Shown here piece by piece: positions 8,200-16,591 of a DNA stretch of 64,000 nt. Source of the stretch: CAWAMR01 sp963783095 (GTDB lineage: Bacteria; Planctomycetota; Planctomycetia; Gemmatales; Gemmataceae); NCBI GenBank assembly GCA_963783095.1, contig CAWAMR010000002.1:682001-746000 (forward strand). Reading direction: 5' to 3'. Every line of letters begins with the position of its first letter. Positions within the stretch are counted from its first letter, which is position 1. The notes beneath the pieces are model-generated. The model had not been told where the DNA came from. It was given only the letters and a program-made list of their open reading frames with translations, and made no database searches. The position numbers were made by a program, and so were the translations under genes.

Positions 8200-9603
8200 T
8201 TACGAAGTAATCAATGTGTCCGCGATCGATCCGCCGCCGCTTGCCGTCGAGGGAAGCAACAAGCCACCCGCAAGCGCAGGCATGTTGAACAGCCGATCGA
8301 AGAGTGTTTGAAAGGTCGCACCGTAGGTTGAGCTTGCCCGGTCATTGGTCGTGGTGAGGATGATCCGGTCGCCCTGTATGAATGGCGTTGCCCCACTGAA
8401 AAGCGCCACGGTCGGCCCACCCGGATACAGGGCTGTTTGCGCCGCCATGCCCAGGTGGCCGAGGAAGATATTCGACCCGCTGGAAATGGCCGTCGATACC
8501 CGAATCTGAAGGGCATATACCGCCGGCATGACCGGTGGGGTTCGGAGCGAACCCGTCTGCGCGTACCAGGTGTTGTCGGCCGAGAGCGAATGCATATCGA
8601 ACGTGACCTGGCAGTTATTGCCCTGGGCATCGGTCAACAGCGACATCGAACCCGTCGTTGCACCACCGATCAACTCGACGGCGATAACGCCCGCGGCCGG
8701 TACGACGTCGGCGCGTGCACGAAAGGAAAAGCCATAGGAAGTTTGCGGGGCCAGTGTTTGCGAGGTGCCGCCGGTAGCGTTGCCGAACGGCTGATTCATC
8801 GCCACCAGCACACCAGTCCCGCCGGCGTTTCCAACCAGTTGCAAGGAGCTTGGCCCGCTATACGCTGTGGAGCTTGCCTTGAAATCGGTGCTCGCAGTGC
8901 CAACGGTCGGGGACCATTGATTGGGCGTGTTGGACGTGAATACGCCGAAGGAACCGTTGTTGAGCAAGTTGTTGGCAGCGGCATTCGACAAGGCGCTCAC
9001 CGCATTGATCGTACCGGAAGCGGCACTACCCTGAGGCCATTGATACCAGGTCGGATCGTTGCCGCAGGGCTGGCCGAGAACGGTGAACTGCTCATTGCCC
9101 AGCGCCGCTCTTCCGGTCTGTGCGTCACTTGTGCAAGTCAGCGCCAGTGCCTCGGCCACAATGTTTTCCAGGGGCAAGCCGTTGCCGCCCAGAGATGCTG
9201 CCGACAAAACACCATCGCCGACCATTCCGGTCTGGGCCGCCGGGGTGGCAGCGACAGCGCATTGATTCACGGTTGCGGAGGTTGCCAGCATCTGCCGGAT
9301 GATTTCTTTCAACGCATTGGTCAAGTTGGTCGATTGTGCGGGCACGTCGGCGAACACCATCCGCAACACTGTGTTGCTTGCCAGCGTCGTGAGTGCCTGA
9401 ACCATTGCGGTCGGGATCTGCGAAAATGGCACTTCGTCCGGAGTGACTCCGGACAACAGATCGGTGTCCGAGGTATACTGTGCGACCAGGTCGCCGAAGT
9501 AAGTATGCAGCGTGTTCTGCTGGATATTCTCGCGGTAGATCAGTGCCCCGATCTCGCCAAGCCTGGTAAACAGTCCACCAGTGCCAGTCAACGGAATCGA
9601 CAT
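8200..9603 (-). CDS. Phage structural protein, 467 aa
   Basis: The start at 9603 (MSIPLTGTGGLFTRLGEIGALIYREN) was chosen because TGGAG lies six bases upstream; the longer frame lacks this. The N-terminal 170 residues are helical (LVAQYTSDTDLLSGV, ALTTLASNTVLRMVF). From about residue 190 the protein becomes a beta-sandwich-like domain with carbohydrate-binding-module character (FGVFTSNTPNQWSPTVGTA, SSLQLVGNAGGTGV, YGFSFRARADVVPAAGVIAVEL), typical of appended tail-fibre or capsid-surface domains. The C-terminus (GDRIILTTTNDRASSTYGATFQTLFDRLF) is again helical. No family name can be given. It probably forms part of the virion surface. Confidence 0.6.
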   Translation of the reverse strand: MSIPLTGTGGLFTRLGEIGALIYRENIQQNTLHTYFGDLVAQYTSDTDLLSGVTPDEVPFSQIPTAMVQALTTLASNTVLRMVFADVPAQSTNLTNALKEIIRQMLATSATVNQCAVAATPAAQTGMVGDGVLSAASLGGNGLPLENIVAEALALTCTSDAQTGRAALGNEQFTVLGQPCGNDPTWYQWPQGSAASGTINAVSALSNAAANNLLNNGSFGVFTSNTPNQWSPTVGTASTDFKASSTAYSGPSSLQLVGNAGGTGVLVAMNQPFGNATGGTSQTLAPQTSYGFSFRARADVVPAAGVIAVELIGGATTGSMSLLTDAQGNNCQVTFDMHSLSADNTWYAQTGSLRTPPVMPAVYALQIRVSTAISSGSNIFLGHLGMAAQTALYPGGPTVALFSGATPFIQGDRIILTTTNDRASSTYGATFQTLFDRLFNMPALAGGLLLPSTASGGGSIADTLITS

Positions 9604-9654
9604 GGGAAACTCCAGAATGATCGCGCGTTTTATTGCGAATGTCGCACCCAACGG

Positions 9655-11697
9655 CTACACGCCTTCGCCGACGAGCGCTTCGGTAGATGGGTTTGCGTTT
9701 TTCAGGTTTTCATCGATATCGGGTATCAGGTCCGGCAGTGCCGAGTAGTCGATGGCAAGCCAGGGCGGAATTGGGTAATCGACCGAAGGATCGGTGTAGT
9801 TTCCGGATGAATCCGTACCCGTCCACATCCACTCGATTTGTCCACCAGCTCTATACACCAGCGTCACTCCATCCGCTGAAATATCGAGATTGGGCTTATT
9901 GCACCGGGAGTTGAGCAACAACCAATTGGGATAATCCTGGGCAACTGGAACCTCCGGAGCACCGCCGATCCGTTCCACTTCATAGGCGCAATCGAGATAG
10001 TACACCGCATTGCGGGTTTGACAGCGAACCGGAGGCACACCCAGCACAGTCGCCGGCATGACGACCGTGCCATTGCACTTGGTCTTGTTCGATTGACTAT
10101 GGTCCCGGTACTCGTACTCGACGAGATAATCGGTCCATACCCCTGGTGTGGCATTCCCGACATAGGGACTGCCCAGTGAGCTTGCGCTTACTTGATCGAC
10201 GACGTTTACATTTTGCAGAGAACCAACGGTTGCCAGAAGAATGCTGCTGGTCGGGTCTGCACCAGCATTGCCAACCAGTGCTTGCAGATTCCCTGCAGCA
10301 CCTGTTGTCTGTCCAACTCCAGGAGACAATGTTGGATCGGCAGAAGCGTCGTTATCGAAGTTGCCGGTTCCGCCAGCGTTGCCCGGAATCCCTTGGAAAG
10401 TCAACGTGATTTGACTGGCAACTGACTGTGCCTCGGCCGCCGTGCATTCGTCGCGCAACTGTTGCGCCATGAACTGAAAGCCTTGCAACATGCCCGTGCC
10501 GTTAGTGCCGGTCAAATCGAGGGCGGTAACCACCGAGTTGGCCGGATCGATGCCAAAGCCCATTTGGTGAGTCGCTGCCAGGCTGATGGATGCAAAACCG
10601 ACAGCAGTGCCATTTGCCGTTTCGATTGCCGGGGTATTTGAGCTTGTCAGATTGGGGAAGTTTCCGCTCCACCATCCCGGGCTCACCGTCACAAGGGTTC
10701 CCGTTGGCGGATTGGACCTGGCGCTGAACATGATTTCCACGATCGGCTCATAAAGATGCTCGCGGATCTTCCCGGCATATGCGACCACCACTCCGTTGGG
10801 TGCCGTCATAGGATTGCCGGCCGTCAGCCGATTGAAAGCGATATTGAGAGCTGATCCAATCGCCTGCAAGCGGTCGGAATCGAACTGGTATCTGGCTTTC
10901 AGACTTACTTCGGTTACCCATTTCGTTCCGGTAGTGCATGTTCTGGTGAACGTGCCCTCACACTTAATTAACGGAAGCGCAGGCTGCTGGAGTTTTTGAA
11001 CATCTCTCAGTACGAACTTGATCCTCAGGCCATCGCACTGAACGGTATACCGTCCATTCCTGACAAAACCGGTCACCAGAGGAGGCGTGATAAATTGTCT
11101 CAATGAATCAACCGATTCTCCCAGGGCCGCGAGAATATTCGATCGGCCAATTAACAGGCCGGTTGTCGAGAACGTGCTATAGCCGTTCTCGTCGATATCC
11201 TGGGTGGTTTCCCAGCGAAGAGAAGCGATGGCACTTTGGTTCGACACCTCAGCACCTCGACAATCCGTGTTTTCGCCGCACAAGTTTAGCGCCACTTCTA
11301 CTTGCCATTCAATCCGAACCGCTTGTTGCGTCATGGCCACGATCTTGCAATACTTCACTTTGGGACCATTCGCCTCGTCGATACCAGCGATCGAAGGCGC
11401 GATCGAAACACCGTTGTACTCGTACTCCAACGGCTTTCTCGGCTGCTCCAGTTGCCTTTGCAGCGCTGCGATCCGATTCGCCAGGTTTATGGGCTGCTGT
11501 TGGCCTCCCTGTTGGCCGGCCGAGTCGTTCATGAATGTGTCGAGGTCGTTGGACAAATAGAGTAAACTTTCCACGGTAAGAATAACCCTGGTGTGAATCT
11601 GATCGGTTTCCGACGGATCGAACACGGGCATGTGATCGATCGAGTGTGTCTTGAGAAACCCGAAATCCACGCCGTTGTAAGTAAGTGAGGTTGCCAT
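9655..11697 (-). CDS. Phage tail/baseplate-like structural protein, 680 aa
   Basis: The largest open frame of the module. The N-terminus, MATSLTYNGVDFGFLKTHSIDHMPVFDPS, parallels that of the 5276-7136 protein. A helix at about 80-95 (NLANRIAALQRQLEQPRKPLEYEYNG) is followed by beta-rich domains with paired cysteines (NLCGENTDCRGAEV, CEGTFTRTCTTGTKW). Towards the C-terminus, an Ala/Gly/Asn-rich linker (about 440-500) precedes another beta domain (WTDYLVEYEYRDHSQ) and a tail ending in EGV. It might be a tail hub or fibre-like protein. It is clearly not a tape measure, since it lacks long coiled coils and hydrophobic segments. It follows the preceding gene by six bases, so translation is likely coupled. 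Confidence 0.6.
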   Translation of the reverse strand: MATSLTYNGVDFGFLKTHSIDHMPVFDPSETDQIHTRVILTVESLLYLSNDLDTFMNDSAGQQGGQQQPINLANRIAALQRQLEQPRKPLEYEYNGVSIAPSIAGIDEANGPKVKYCKIVAMTQQAVRIEWQVEVALNLCGENTDCRGAEVSNQSAIASLRWETTQDIDENGYSTFSTTGLLIGRSNILAALGESVDSLRQFITPPLVTGFVRNGRYTVQCDGLRIKFVLRDVQKLQQPALPLIKCEGTFTRTCTTGTKWVTEVSLKARYQFDSDRLQAIGSALNIAFNRLTAGNPMTAPNGVVVAYAGKIREHLYEPIVEIMFSARSNPPTGTLVTVSPGWWSGNFPNLTSSNTPAIETANGTAVGFASISLAATHQMGFGIDPANSVVTALDLTGTNGTGMLQGFQFMAQQLRDECTAAEAQSVASQITLTFQGIPGNAGGTGNFDNDASADPTLSPGVGQTTGAAGNLQALVGNAGADPTSSILLATVGSLQNVNVVDQVSASSLGSPYVGNATPGVWTDYLVEYEYRDHSQSNKTKCNGTVVMPATVLGVPPVRCQTRNAVYYLDCAYEVERIGGAPEVPVAQDYPNWLLLNSRCNKPNLDISADGVTLVYRAGGQIEWMWTGTDSSGNYTDPSVDYPIPPWLAIDYSALPDLIPDIDENLKNANPSTEALVGEGV

Positions 11698-11703
11698 GAT
11701 GCC

Positions 11704-12411
11704 CTACTTTCTGATGAGCCTTGCTCTACGGAGCTCTTCAGACTTCTTGACAAGATCGCCTGTTCCCAAATCGCCTTGTGTCAAAGTGGTTGTGCTTTTC
11801 TCTTTCTCCGCTCCGAGCAAATTGCCCATCGCCTCGGCAATCTCAGCAATCGGCTTGAGTATCCCTTCCAGACGCGCATTTAGTCCACTCTCGAAGTACT
11901 GGCTCAGATGGTTCCACAAGACCCCAATCGGCATCTGAGTATCAGCTCGATATTGTTCTGCTCTGACAAGATAATCTGCCGACGCCGCTTCGAGGTTGTT
12001 CTTCCGGAGTTGTTCCTGCACTTCTCGCTCGGCCATTACAAGAGTAATCGGCGCAGACTGCTGCCCCAGTCGTTGATTGTGACGCTGGAAAGCTTGGGTA
12101 TTCGTATCGAGCTCGGATGCGAACTTCTGATTTCGCGGCAACAATCGGGTTGCCGGCGGCGACCACAGCGGTGCTGGGTTTGGCATGGCCGGCGTTATCG
12201 CTGGGTTTTGACCTGTCATAACCGCTGACGGCTTCGCTGGCATCTGCAACGCCGGACTGTTCCCATCAAACATTTTCGATCGACCGAAGGCATCCACAGC
12301 GCAGGCAATCGGCCCGGGTCTGATCGGCAATGGATTACTGCGAAACGCATCGAAAGTTTCGGTCAGACCGTTCAGAGCAGACACCGGATCTTCAACATTT
12401 GTGCCTACCAT
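11704..12411 (-). CDS. Phage-associated hypothetical protein with coiled coil, 235 aa
   Basis: The ATG at 12411 is preferred to a TTG at 12426 because AAAGG lies at proper distance. Residues 1-90 are Pro-, Asn- and Ala-rich and probably disordered (MPAKPSAVMTGQNPAITP). Residues 105-235 are helical and charged (EVQEQLRKNNLEAASADYLV, NARLEGILKPIAEIAEAMG, KKSEELRRARLIRK). This organisation suits a scaffold, tail-chaperone or short tape-measure-like protein, but none of these is supported by sequence motifs. It is immediately followed (six bases) by the 680-residue tail-like gene. Confidence 0.5.
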   Translation of the reverse strand: MVGTNVEDPVSALNGLTETFDAFRSNPLPIRPGPIACAVDAFGRSKMFDGNSPALQMPAKPSAVMTGQNPAITPAMPNPAPLWSPPATRLLPRNQKFASELDTNTQAFQRHNQRLGQQSAPITLVMAEREVQEQLRKNNLEAASADYLVRAEQYRADTQMPIGVLWNHLSQYFESGLNARLEGILKPIAEIAEAMGNLLGAEKEKSTTTLTQGDLGTGDLVKKSEELRRARLIRK

Positions 12412-12479
12412 AAGCCGGCCTTTCAACCACGGAAGTCACTTGGGAATCTTTTTGTTCCGGAAACACCACAGCGCAACGA

Positions 12480-12920
12480 TTAAACCTTTTGGGGTTCGGG
12501 CGCAGTCGATGGCGAGGGCGCATCCCTCTCTCTGCAAATCGAGAAAGGGCGATAGGCATCGGCCATTCCATTGACGAACCGCAACAACTCCGAGAGCAAG
12601 TTGACGCAGCCTGAATCGGTTGGACCGCCTTCCGAAAAAGGAGTCAACCCAAACGCAAACCGCACCCAGCTTCCGATCGTTTCGATCGAATGTTGCCGTG
12701 CCTTGTGCAGGTTTTCGATCGCCTCCGCCGGCATATTCGCCGGAACGCCCACCCGCAAAGGCTCCACAATATCCAGCCAGTGCACGCCGCCAATCTGCTC
12801 CAGTTTTCGCCAAACTTCCAACGGATCGAACCGTCTTGGAATCCCGCCGACGCTTGCTGTGAAGACATCCTCGACGACTTGCGAAGAGAACCCGAACAAT
12901 TTTCTGAGCCATTGCCACAC
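12480..12920 (-). CDS. Phage-associated hypothetical protein, 146 aa
   Basis: This begins with GTG at 12920, preceded by GGAGG seven bases upstream; no better ATG exists. The N-terminus MWQWLRKLFGF is amphipathic. The remainder is mixed helix and loop (EDVFTASVGGIPRRFDPLEVWRKLEQI; NMPAEAIENLHKARQHSIETIGSWVRFAFGL). Length and position (after the tail-tube candidate) would fit a tail assembly protein like those between tube and tape measure in other tailed phages, but I recognise no family. Confidence that it is a gene is high; its function is unknown. Confidence 0.55.
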   Translation of the reverse strand: MWQWLRKLFGFSSQVVEDVFTASVGGIPRRFDPLEVWRKLEQIGGVHWLDIVEPLRVGVPANMPAEAIENLHKARQHSIETIGSWVRFAFGLTPFSEGGPTDSGCVNLLSELLRFVNGMADAYRPFSICRERDAPSPSTAPEPQKV

Positions 12921-12963
12921 GGTAAACCTCCGAAGTTGTGGGCCTGCATCTCATGACTGGTTT

Positions 12964-13494
12964 TCAGGCGAGAACATTGTCGTAAAGATCGGTAAAACTG
13001 ACGCTGCCGCTCCCGGCAATCGAGGGAACGGACCAGGCCTCCCAGACAAAGTCGAGGGCCGAATACCGGGTGCCAGCGTCCAGAGCCAAAGGCTCGAGGA
13101 GCCGACAGACCGGAAATCGCAGCGGCGTCAATGCAAATCCAAACGCCAGCCGAAGATAACGATTTCCATAAAAGATCGGCGTTCCTCTGGCTCCGGCTTC
13201 GCCGGCTGCGGAAGTTCCCTTGCGCCACGCGATCATTGCATCCAGAACGGTCAAATCGATGGCTGTCAGTTTGGCCGTGATCCGGGCGATTTCGCCCATA
13301 TCCTGAACATCCGAGTAACCGCGCGGGCCGGCCACATCGGAGGGGATCAGTTCTTCCTTGGGCATGAACTGAATTTTGGGTGCCTCGGCAGCCACTCCCA
13401 GAAATTGCAAGTCGCTCACGCCCAAAGCAACGTAAACCGTCGCCTGGCCATACACGAGCGACCATGAAAAATTAGGCCCCGGTCCGGCAGGCAT
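12964..13494 (-). CDS. Putative phage tail-tube-like protein, 176 aa
   Basis: 176 residues with GAGAGGG before the ATG. The sequence is beta-rich and contains patterns common in tube proteins and related head-tail proteins: VYVALGVSDLQFLGVAAEAPKIQFMPKEELIPSDVAGPRGYSDVQDMGEIARITAKLTAIDLTVLDAMI is, in outline, the strand-loop-helix core. GTPIFYGNRYLRLAFGFALTP and YSALDFVWEAWSVP are the C-terminal strands. The phrase ITAKLTAIDLTVLDAMIA is like the region in which tube proteins define a per-subunit response to covering strands. Assignment is by resemblance and gene order (after the connector), not by a firm family match. Confidence 0.45.
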   Translation of the reverse strand: MPAGPGPNFSWSLVYGQATVYVALGVSDLQFLGVAAEAPKIQFMPKEELIPSDVAGPRGYSDVQDMGEIARITAKLTAIDLTVLDAMIAWRKGTSAAGEAGARGTPIFYGNRYLRLAFGFALTPLRFPVCRLLEPLALDAGTRYSALDFVWEAWSVPSIAGSGSVSFTDLYDNVLA

Positions 13495-13546
13495 TGTTCA
13501 ACCCTCTCAACAAAGTAACGGGTTCGATAAAAAGCACATCAGATCA

Positions 13547-14053
13547 CTATTCCGGGCACCGGACTCCCAGCCAGCGGGTGTAACGGTGCTCGATCTTCGA
13601 GCCTGGCTCCTGCATTTGCGTCGTCGCCGCAAGTCCCGCACTGGCACTGTCCTCGAACGAGAAAATCGTCTGGCCCAGCTCCAGCGACTTCAGAGCTTTT
13701 TCCGCCTCGGCGATGTCCGGCAGCCTGGTTTCCGAGAATCGGAATCGTCTCCTTCGGGCCAGGTAATACATGGCCAGCACGCAGACCAGTTCCTTCAGGA
13801 ACATCTGGCCGACACCCGTCAACGCCTGGAGATCGGCCGGGGTATATCGACCACCCTTCAGGCAGCTTGCCTCGACCCGTCCGGATGCCGTGGACAGCGC
13901 AGCCAGTACGATGGTGTTGGTAAGAACGTTGCTGGCCGATACGCGAGTATCATCATCGCTACACCAGTCACCGATCTGGCGAACATCACAGTAATTCACC
14001 AGATCGCCGGGCGCAGCGTATGCGGTTGCCGATGTCAGAACGGTTTGAGCCAT
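13547..14053 (-). CDS. Head-tail connector, DUF1320/Mu gp36-like
   Basis: 168 residues starting at the ATG at 14053; a GAGAG lies upstream and a heptad hairpin begins 17 bases before. The order of elements matches the DUF1320 (Mu gp36-like) pattern: an N-terminal DLVNYCDVRQIGDWCSDDDTR segment, VLAALSTASGRVEASCLKGGRYTPADLQAL (the helix with the Ser/Arg-Gly-Tyr turn), then LKELVCVLAMYYLARRRR and a C-terminal helix. Family knowledge places such proteins at the head-tail interface. Being directly downstream of the major capsid gene, as in Mu, supports this. The Cys content is unusual but shared with neighbouring structural proteins. Confidence 0.6.
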   Translation of the reverse strand: MAQTVLTSATAYAAPGDLVNYCDVRQIGDWCSDDDTRVSASNVLTNTIVLAALSTASGRVEASCLKGGRYTPADLQALTGVGQMFLKELVCVLAMYYLARRRRFRFSETRLPDIAEAEKALKSLELGQTIFSFEDSASAGLAATTQMQEPGSKIEHRYTRWLGVRCPE

Positions 14054-14069
14054 AGTCGCTACTCTCAAG

Positions 14070-14182
14070 TTTTCAGTGTTCAGTGTTCAGTGTTCAGTGT
14101 TCAGTGAATGCCACTGATGGGTGCCCTTGCCTCAGAACGATGTCTTTACTGAACACTGAACACTGAACACTGAACACTGTTA
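14070..14182. repeat. Heptad-repeat hairpin B
   Basis: Five TTCAGTG units (14071-14106) face four to five complementary CACTGAA units (14149-14179) across a 42-bp core. The right arm ends exactly at the capsid gene stop, and the left arm begins just upstream of the connector gene start. It is therefore wholly intercistronic. Confidence 0.9.
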
Positions 14183-15261
14183 AATGACATTGGTCACACA
14201 ATATCCCGATTCCGGTGCGACCAGCATCGGGCAGAAATCCGATACCACGTGGGTTTCAATGCGCTTGTTGCGAACATCGTCCCAGGTCTCCAGGACCGTA
14301 CCGCCGATGCGCTTTTCACCATCTTCCGCCCCGGTATACTGGAAGAGATGGAACGTCGACGGATTGAAGGTCGTTTCTCCCTTGCCGCCCACCTGGTCGC
14401 CGTCGGTTTTTTCCGCCACGGTCATGAACAGGGCCTTGGTCGAATCCTTCAAATAGGCTTGTGTCCGGGATGGATCGCCTTGCCGCTGGGTGGTGATGAC
14501 GCCGTCGTCGATCACCAGATCGACGCCGTAGAGTACATTGGGCAAACCGTACTGGCTCCACTTGGCTTGCGCGTCGTCGCCGCGTACCTGGGCCATTGCA
14601 AACGGCGATTGCTTCAGGAAGTCGGCCATTTCGTTGGATGCCGCGATCGCCTTGGCCGCATCGGTGCCGATAACGCACTTCAGCCTGGACTTGCCCACGA
14701 CCGTATTGGTGAACAGGCTCACCTTCTGAGCGACGGCGTTGAAGGTTTGCTTGATCGCCAGGTTCGCCGACGTCGCCGTGGACCAGTTCCCGACTCCGCC
14801 ATTGAGAGTGTTGGCATCCGCCGTCGAGGTTCCCCAGTTGGATGCATTGTCCAGCACCGTCAGAATCGACTTGTTCATCAACACCATGATCTGACTCATG
14901 ACTTGCTGGGCCGTGATGGCCAGCAAGGGGATGTCGGAGTTCGACAAGGTTCGCTTGCCGTAGGGAACCGCGATGTTGTAACGCTGCGTCGAATACTCAG
15001 GAAAAGTGAACGGCAGGCGATTATCTTCGCCTTGGGGCCGAGGCTGGCCGTCAGCCCAGACGAAAGCTTCAAGGTTTGGAATCCAGGTGAACTGTGTGGA
15101 ATCCACCTTGCAATAGACGCCGACTACCTTGGTCGCCGGGCGGGCCGCGACGTAATCCCAGAACTTAAAGCGCTGGGATCCTGACAGAAACCGACCAACA
15201 TCCCCGTCGCATCCCACTGAGGAATGAAGGTGTTTGTGCTACTTGGAATCACGAAACTCAT
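14180..15261 (-). CDS. Phage major capsid protein
   Basis: About 359 residues once a break near 15190 is bridged. The open frame alone starts at MGCDGD, but ATG at 15261 with GAGAG upstream opens MSFVIPSSTNTFIPQWDATG in the adjacent frame and runs to GFCQDPSA. There one missing base, probably in TTT, joins KFWDYVAARPATKVVGVYCKVD. The body fits an HK97-fold capsid: EYSTQRYNIAVPYGKRTLS, QVMSQIMVLMNKSILTVLDN, VVGKSRLKCVIGTDAAKAI and the C-terminal ETHVVSDFCPMLVAPESGYCVTNVI. Gene order (protease/scaffold, decoration, capsid, connector) agrees with a Mu-like head. The assignment rests on pattern and context, since no diagnostic short motif exists for this fold. Confidence 0.7.
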
Positions 15262-15281
15262 GACAATTCTCTCTTAAAAAA

Positions 15282-15364
15282 TAGTGGTCAGTGGTCAGTG
15301 GTCAGTGGTCAGTGAATACCGTGCAGTGTCCTTGGTCTTTGCATTTACTGACCACTGACCACTC
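15282..15364. repeat. Heptad-repeat hairpin C
   Basis: Units of GGTCAGT (15285-15314) face ACTGACC-type units (15347-15363). The core contains TTTGCATTTACT. It lies between the stop of the 15366-16029 gene and the ribosome site of the capsid gene. Confidence 0.9.
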
Positions 15365-15365
15365 T

Positions 15366-16029
15366 TTAAGCCGACGTTGGTTCTTCGGTCCAAATCCAGG
15401 TGATGTCCCATTCGTTGCCGGAACCGCCGAGCGCTGCGGGGACATTGACCGCGATGAAATCGGTTGTGCCCTGGACGCGCAGGCTTGCCGCCGAATATCT
15501 TGCATAAGTCGATCAACGGCAGCGCCGGCGTACCGGTTGCAGCTGCGGGTTGGACATACCGCTGTACCCAGACGTTGCCGTTGGCTGTACCAAGTGCTGT
15601 TGGATGGGCAGTGTAATGGACAGGTTGGCACGATGGCGCTGCATCCCTGGTATCCGCCTGACCAACACTGGCATCTGCCGATGTGCCGGCCGTGTTCGCT
15701 GTTTTGCGGCGGACGATCGTGACGTCGCCGGTCGCCGCTGCAGTGGCCGTCGATGAAATCAGGATGCCAAGAATCTTGGCGGTAACGCCGGCGACTCCGG
15801 GGAATACGGCAATGTCGGTCGCGGTGGAATCCGCAGCAAACTGCGAAGTTGCATAGTAGGTCGGCTTGCCGCCCTCCTGGCTGACCTTTGCGCTTCCTGC
15901 CGAATCGAACTGGATCGGCTCCAGGTTGCCATTCTCGTTAGCCATGTCGCCCGGCGAGTCTTTGCGAACGCCGCCGACGATATTCATGAGTGCCGGTGCG
16001 TTCACCGTGCCTTGTGCAAAATCGGCCAT
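15366..16029 (-). CDS. Phage structural protein between decoration and capsid genes, one frame break
   Basis: About 221 residues. AAGGAG lies five to six bases before the ATG, directly downstream of heptad hairpin D. The N-terminus is MADFAQGTVNAPALMNIVGGVRKDS. A beta-rich body follows (GGKPTYYATSQFAADSTATDIAVFPGVAGVTAKILGILIS). Near 15480 the frame breaks in GGCGGCAAGC; the continuation SLRVQGTTDFIAVNVPAALGGSG ends with WDITWIWTEEPTSA and a stop at 15366. Ends of this kind (NVPAAL..W.ITWxxTEE) recall beta-sandwich capsid- or tail-associated proteins of other phages. The exact role is unknown. Removing one A, or adding two bases, restores a full-length product. Confidence 0.6.
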
Positions 16030-16044
16030 TTTGTTCTCCTTTGG

Positions 16045-16140
16045 AACAGTGTTCAGTGTTCAGTGTTCAGTAAACACCACACCCACAAGCGTTATTTCTT
16101 TGCATTTGCTGAACACTGAAAACTGAAAACTGAAAACTGG
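16045..16140. repeat. Heptad-repeat hairpin D
   Basis: CAGTGTT units (16047-16071) face complementary GAACACT/GAAAACT units (16111-16139). The core includes TTTGCATTTGCT. It ends at the stop of the decoration gene and begins just upstream of the AAGGAG of the following gene. Confidence 0.9.
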
Positions 16141-16542
16141 TTACGATGAACCAACAGTATCGAAGATCACCTGCACTGGGATCGTGGCCCCGACGACGGA
16201 ACACGATACGGTTGCGATGGCGTAGGCGTTGTCGCTGGTGCCGGCAGGTGTGCCGTTGCCGTTGGCGTCCGACTTCAGCCGATCGCCGCGCACAACCGCT
16301 GCACCAATGATGAGCGGGCAGATTTCACCGATGCCGTAGACCAGCAACTCTTCGCCCTGGATTGCAGCATAGCCATCGTTCAGACTGGCATAAGGTGCCC
16401 GGCGTGTGCCTGGCTGACTGATGCCGACGCACTCATCCCCAGCACCCGAGAGGATTACCCGGTTATCGGAAGTTGACATTTGCACGAAGCAAGATGGTGT
16501 GATATTGCCATCCGCAACATAGGGAATTGAACCCTGGATCAT
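16141..16542 (-). CDS. Capsid decoration/cement-like protein, DUF2190-like
   Basis: 133 residues, AAGGGG seven bases upstream of the ATG. The architecture is that of small trimeric cement proteins: DGNITPSCFVQMSTSDNRVILSGAGDECVGISQPGTRR, then LVYGIGEICPLIIGAAVVRGDRLKSDANGNG and a final strand pair (AIATVSCSVVGATIPVQVIFD). The phrase pattern with G(E)xCPLxxGAAVxxGDxLxxDxxG is typical of DUF2190/gpD-like proteins, in which the conserved loop contacts the capsid. Position upstream of the capsid gene supports this. The cysteine pair is unusual. Confidence 0.6.
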   Translation of the reverse strand: MIQGSIPYVADGNITPSCFVQMSTSDNRVILSGAGDECVGISQPGTRRAPYASLNDGYAAIQGEELLVYGIGEICPLIIGAAVVRGDRLKSDANGNGTPAGTSDNAYAIATVSCSVVGATIPVQVIFDTVGSS

Positions 16543-16566
16543 GACTTAACCCCTTTTCCGTCTTGA

Positions 16567-16590
16567 CTCAAAACTGAAAACTGAAAACGG
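16567..16590. repeat. Heptad-repeat half element E
   Basis: AAACTGA units in tandem, equivalent to the right arm of element D, lie between the protease/scaffold gene stop and the decoration gene. No matching left arm is seen. Confidence 0.7.
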
Positions 16591-16591
16591 T

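Noticed and set aside
8437..9810. Long plus-strand frame of 457 codons in the phage region
   Set aside because: It is antisense to the 467-residue structural gene, has Arg-rich, low-complexity translation, and no ribosome site.
9655..11697. Tape-measure protein
   Set aside because: The 680-residue protein lacks the long coiled coils and hydrophobic stretches of tape measures and is beta-rich.
14070..16590. CRISPR array in the repeated phage gaps
   Set aside because: The units are 7 bp in direct tandem without spacers and face complementary arms, so they are heptad hairpins and not CRISPR repeats.
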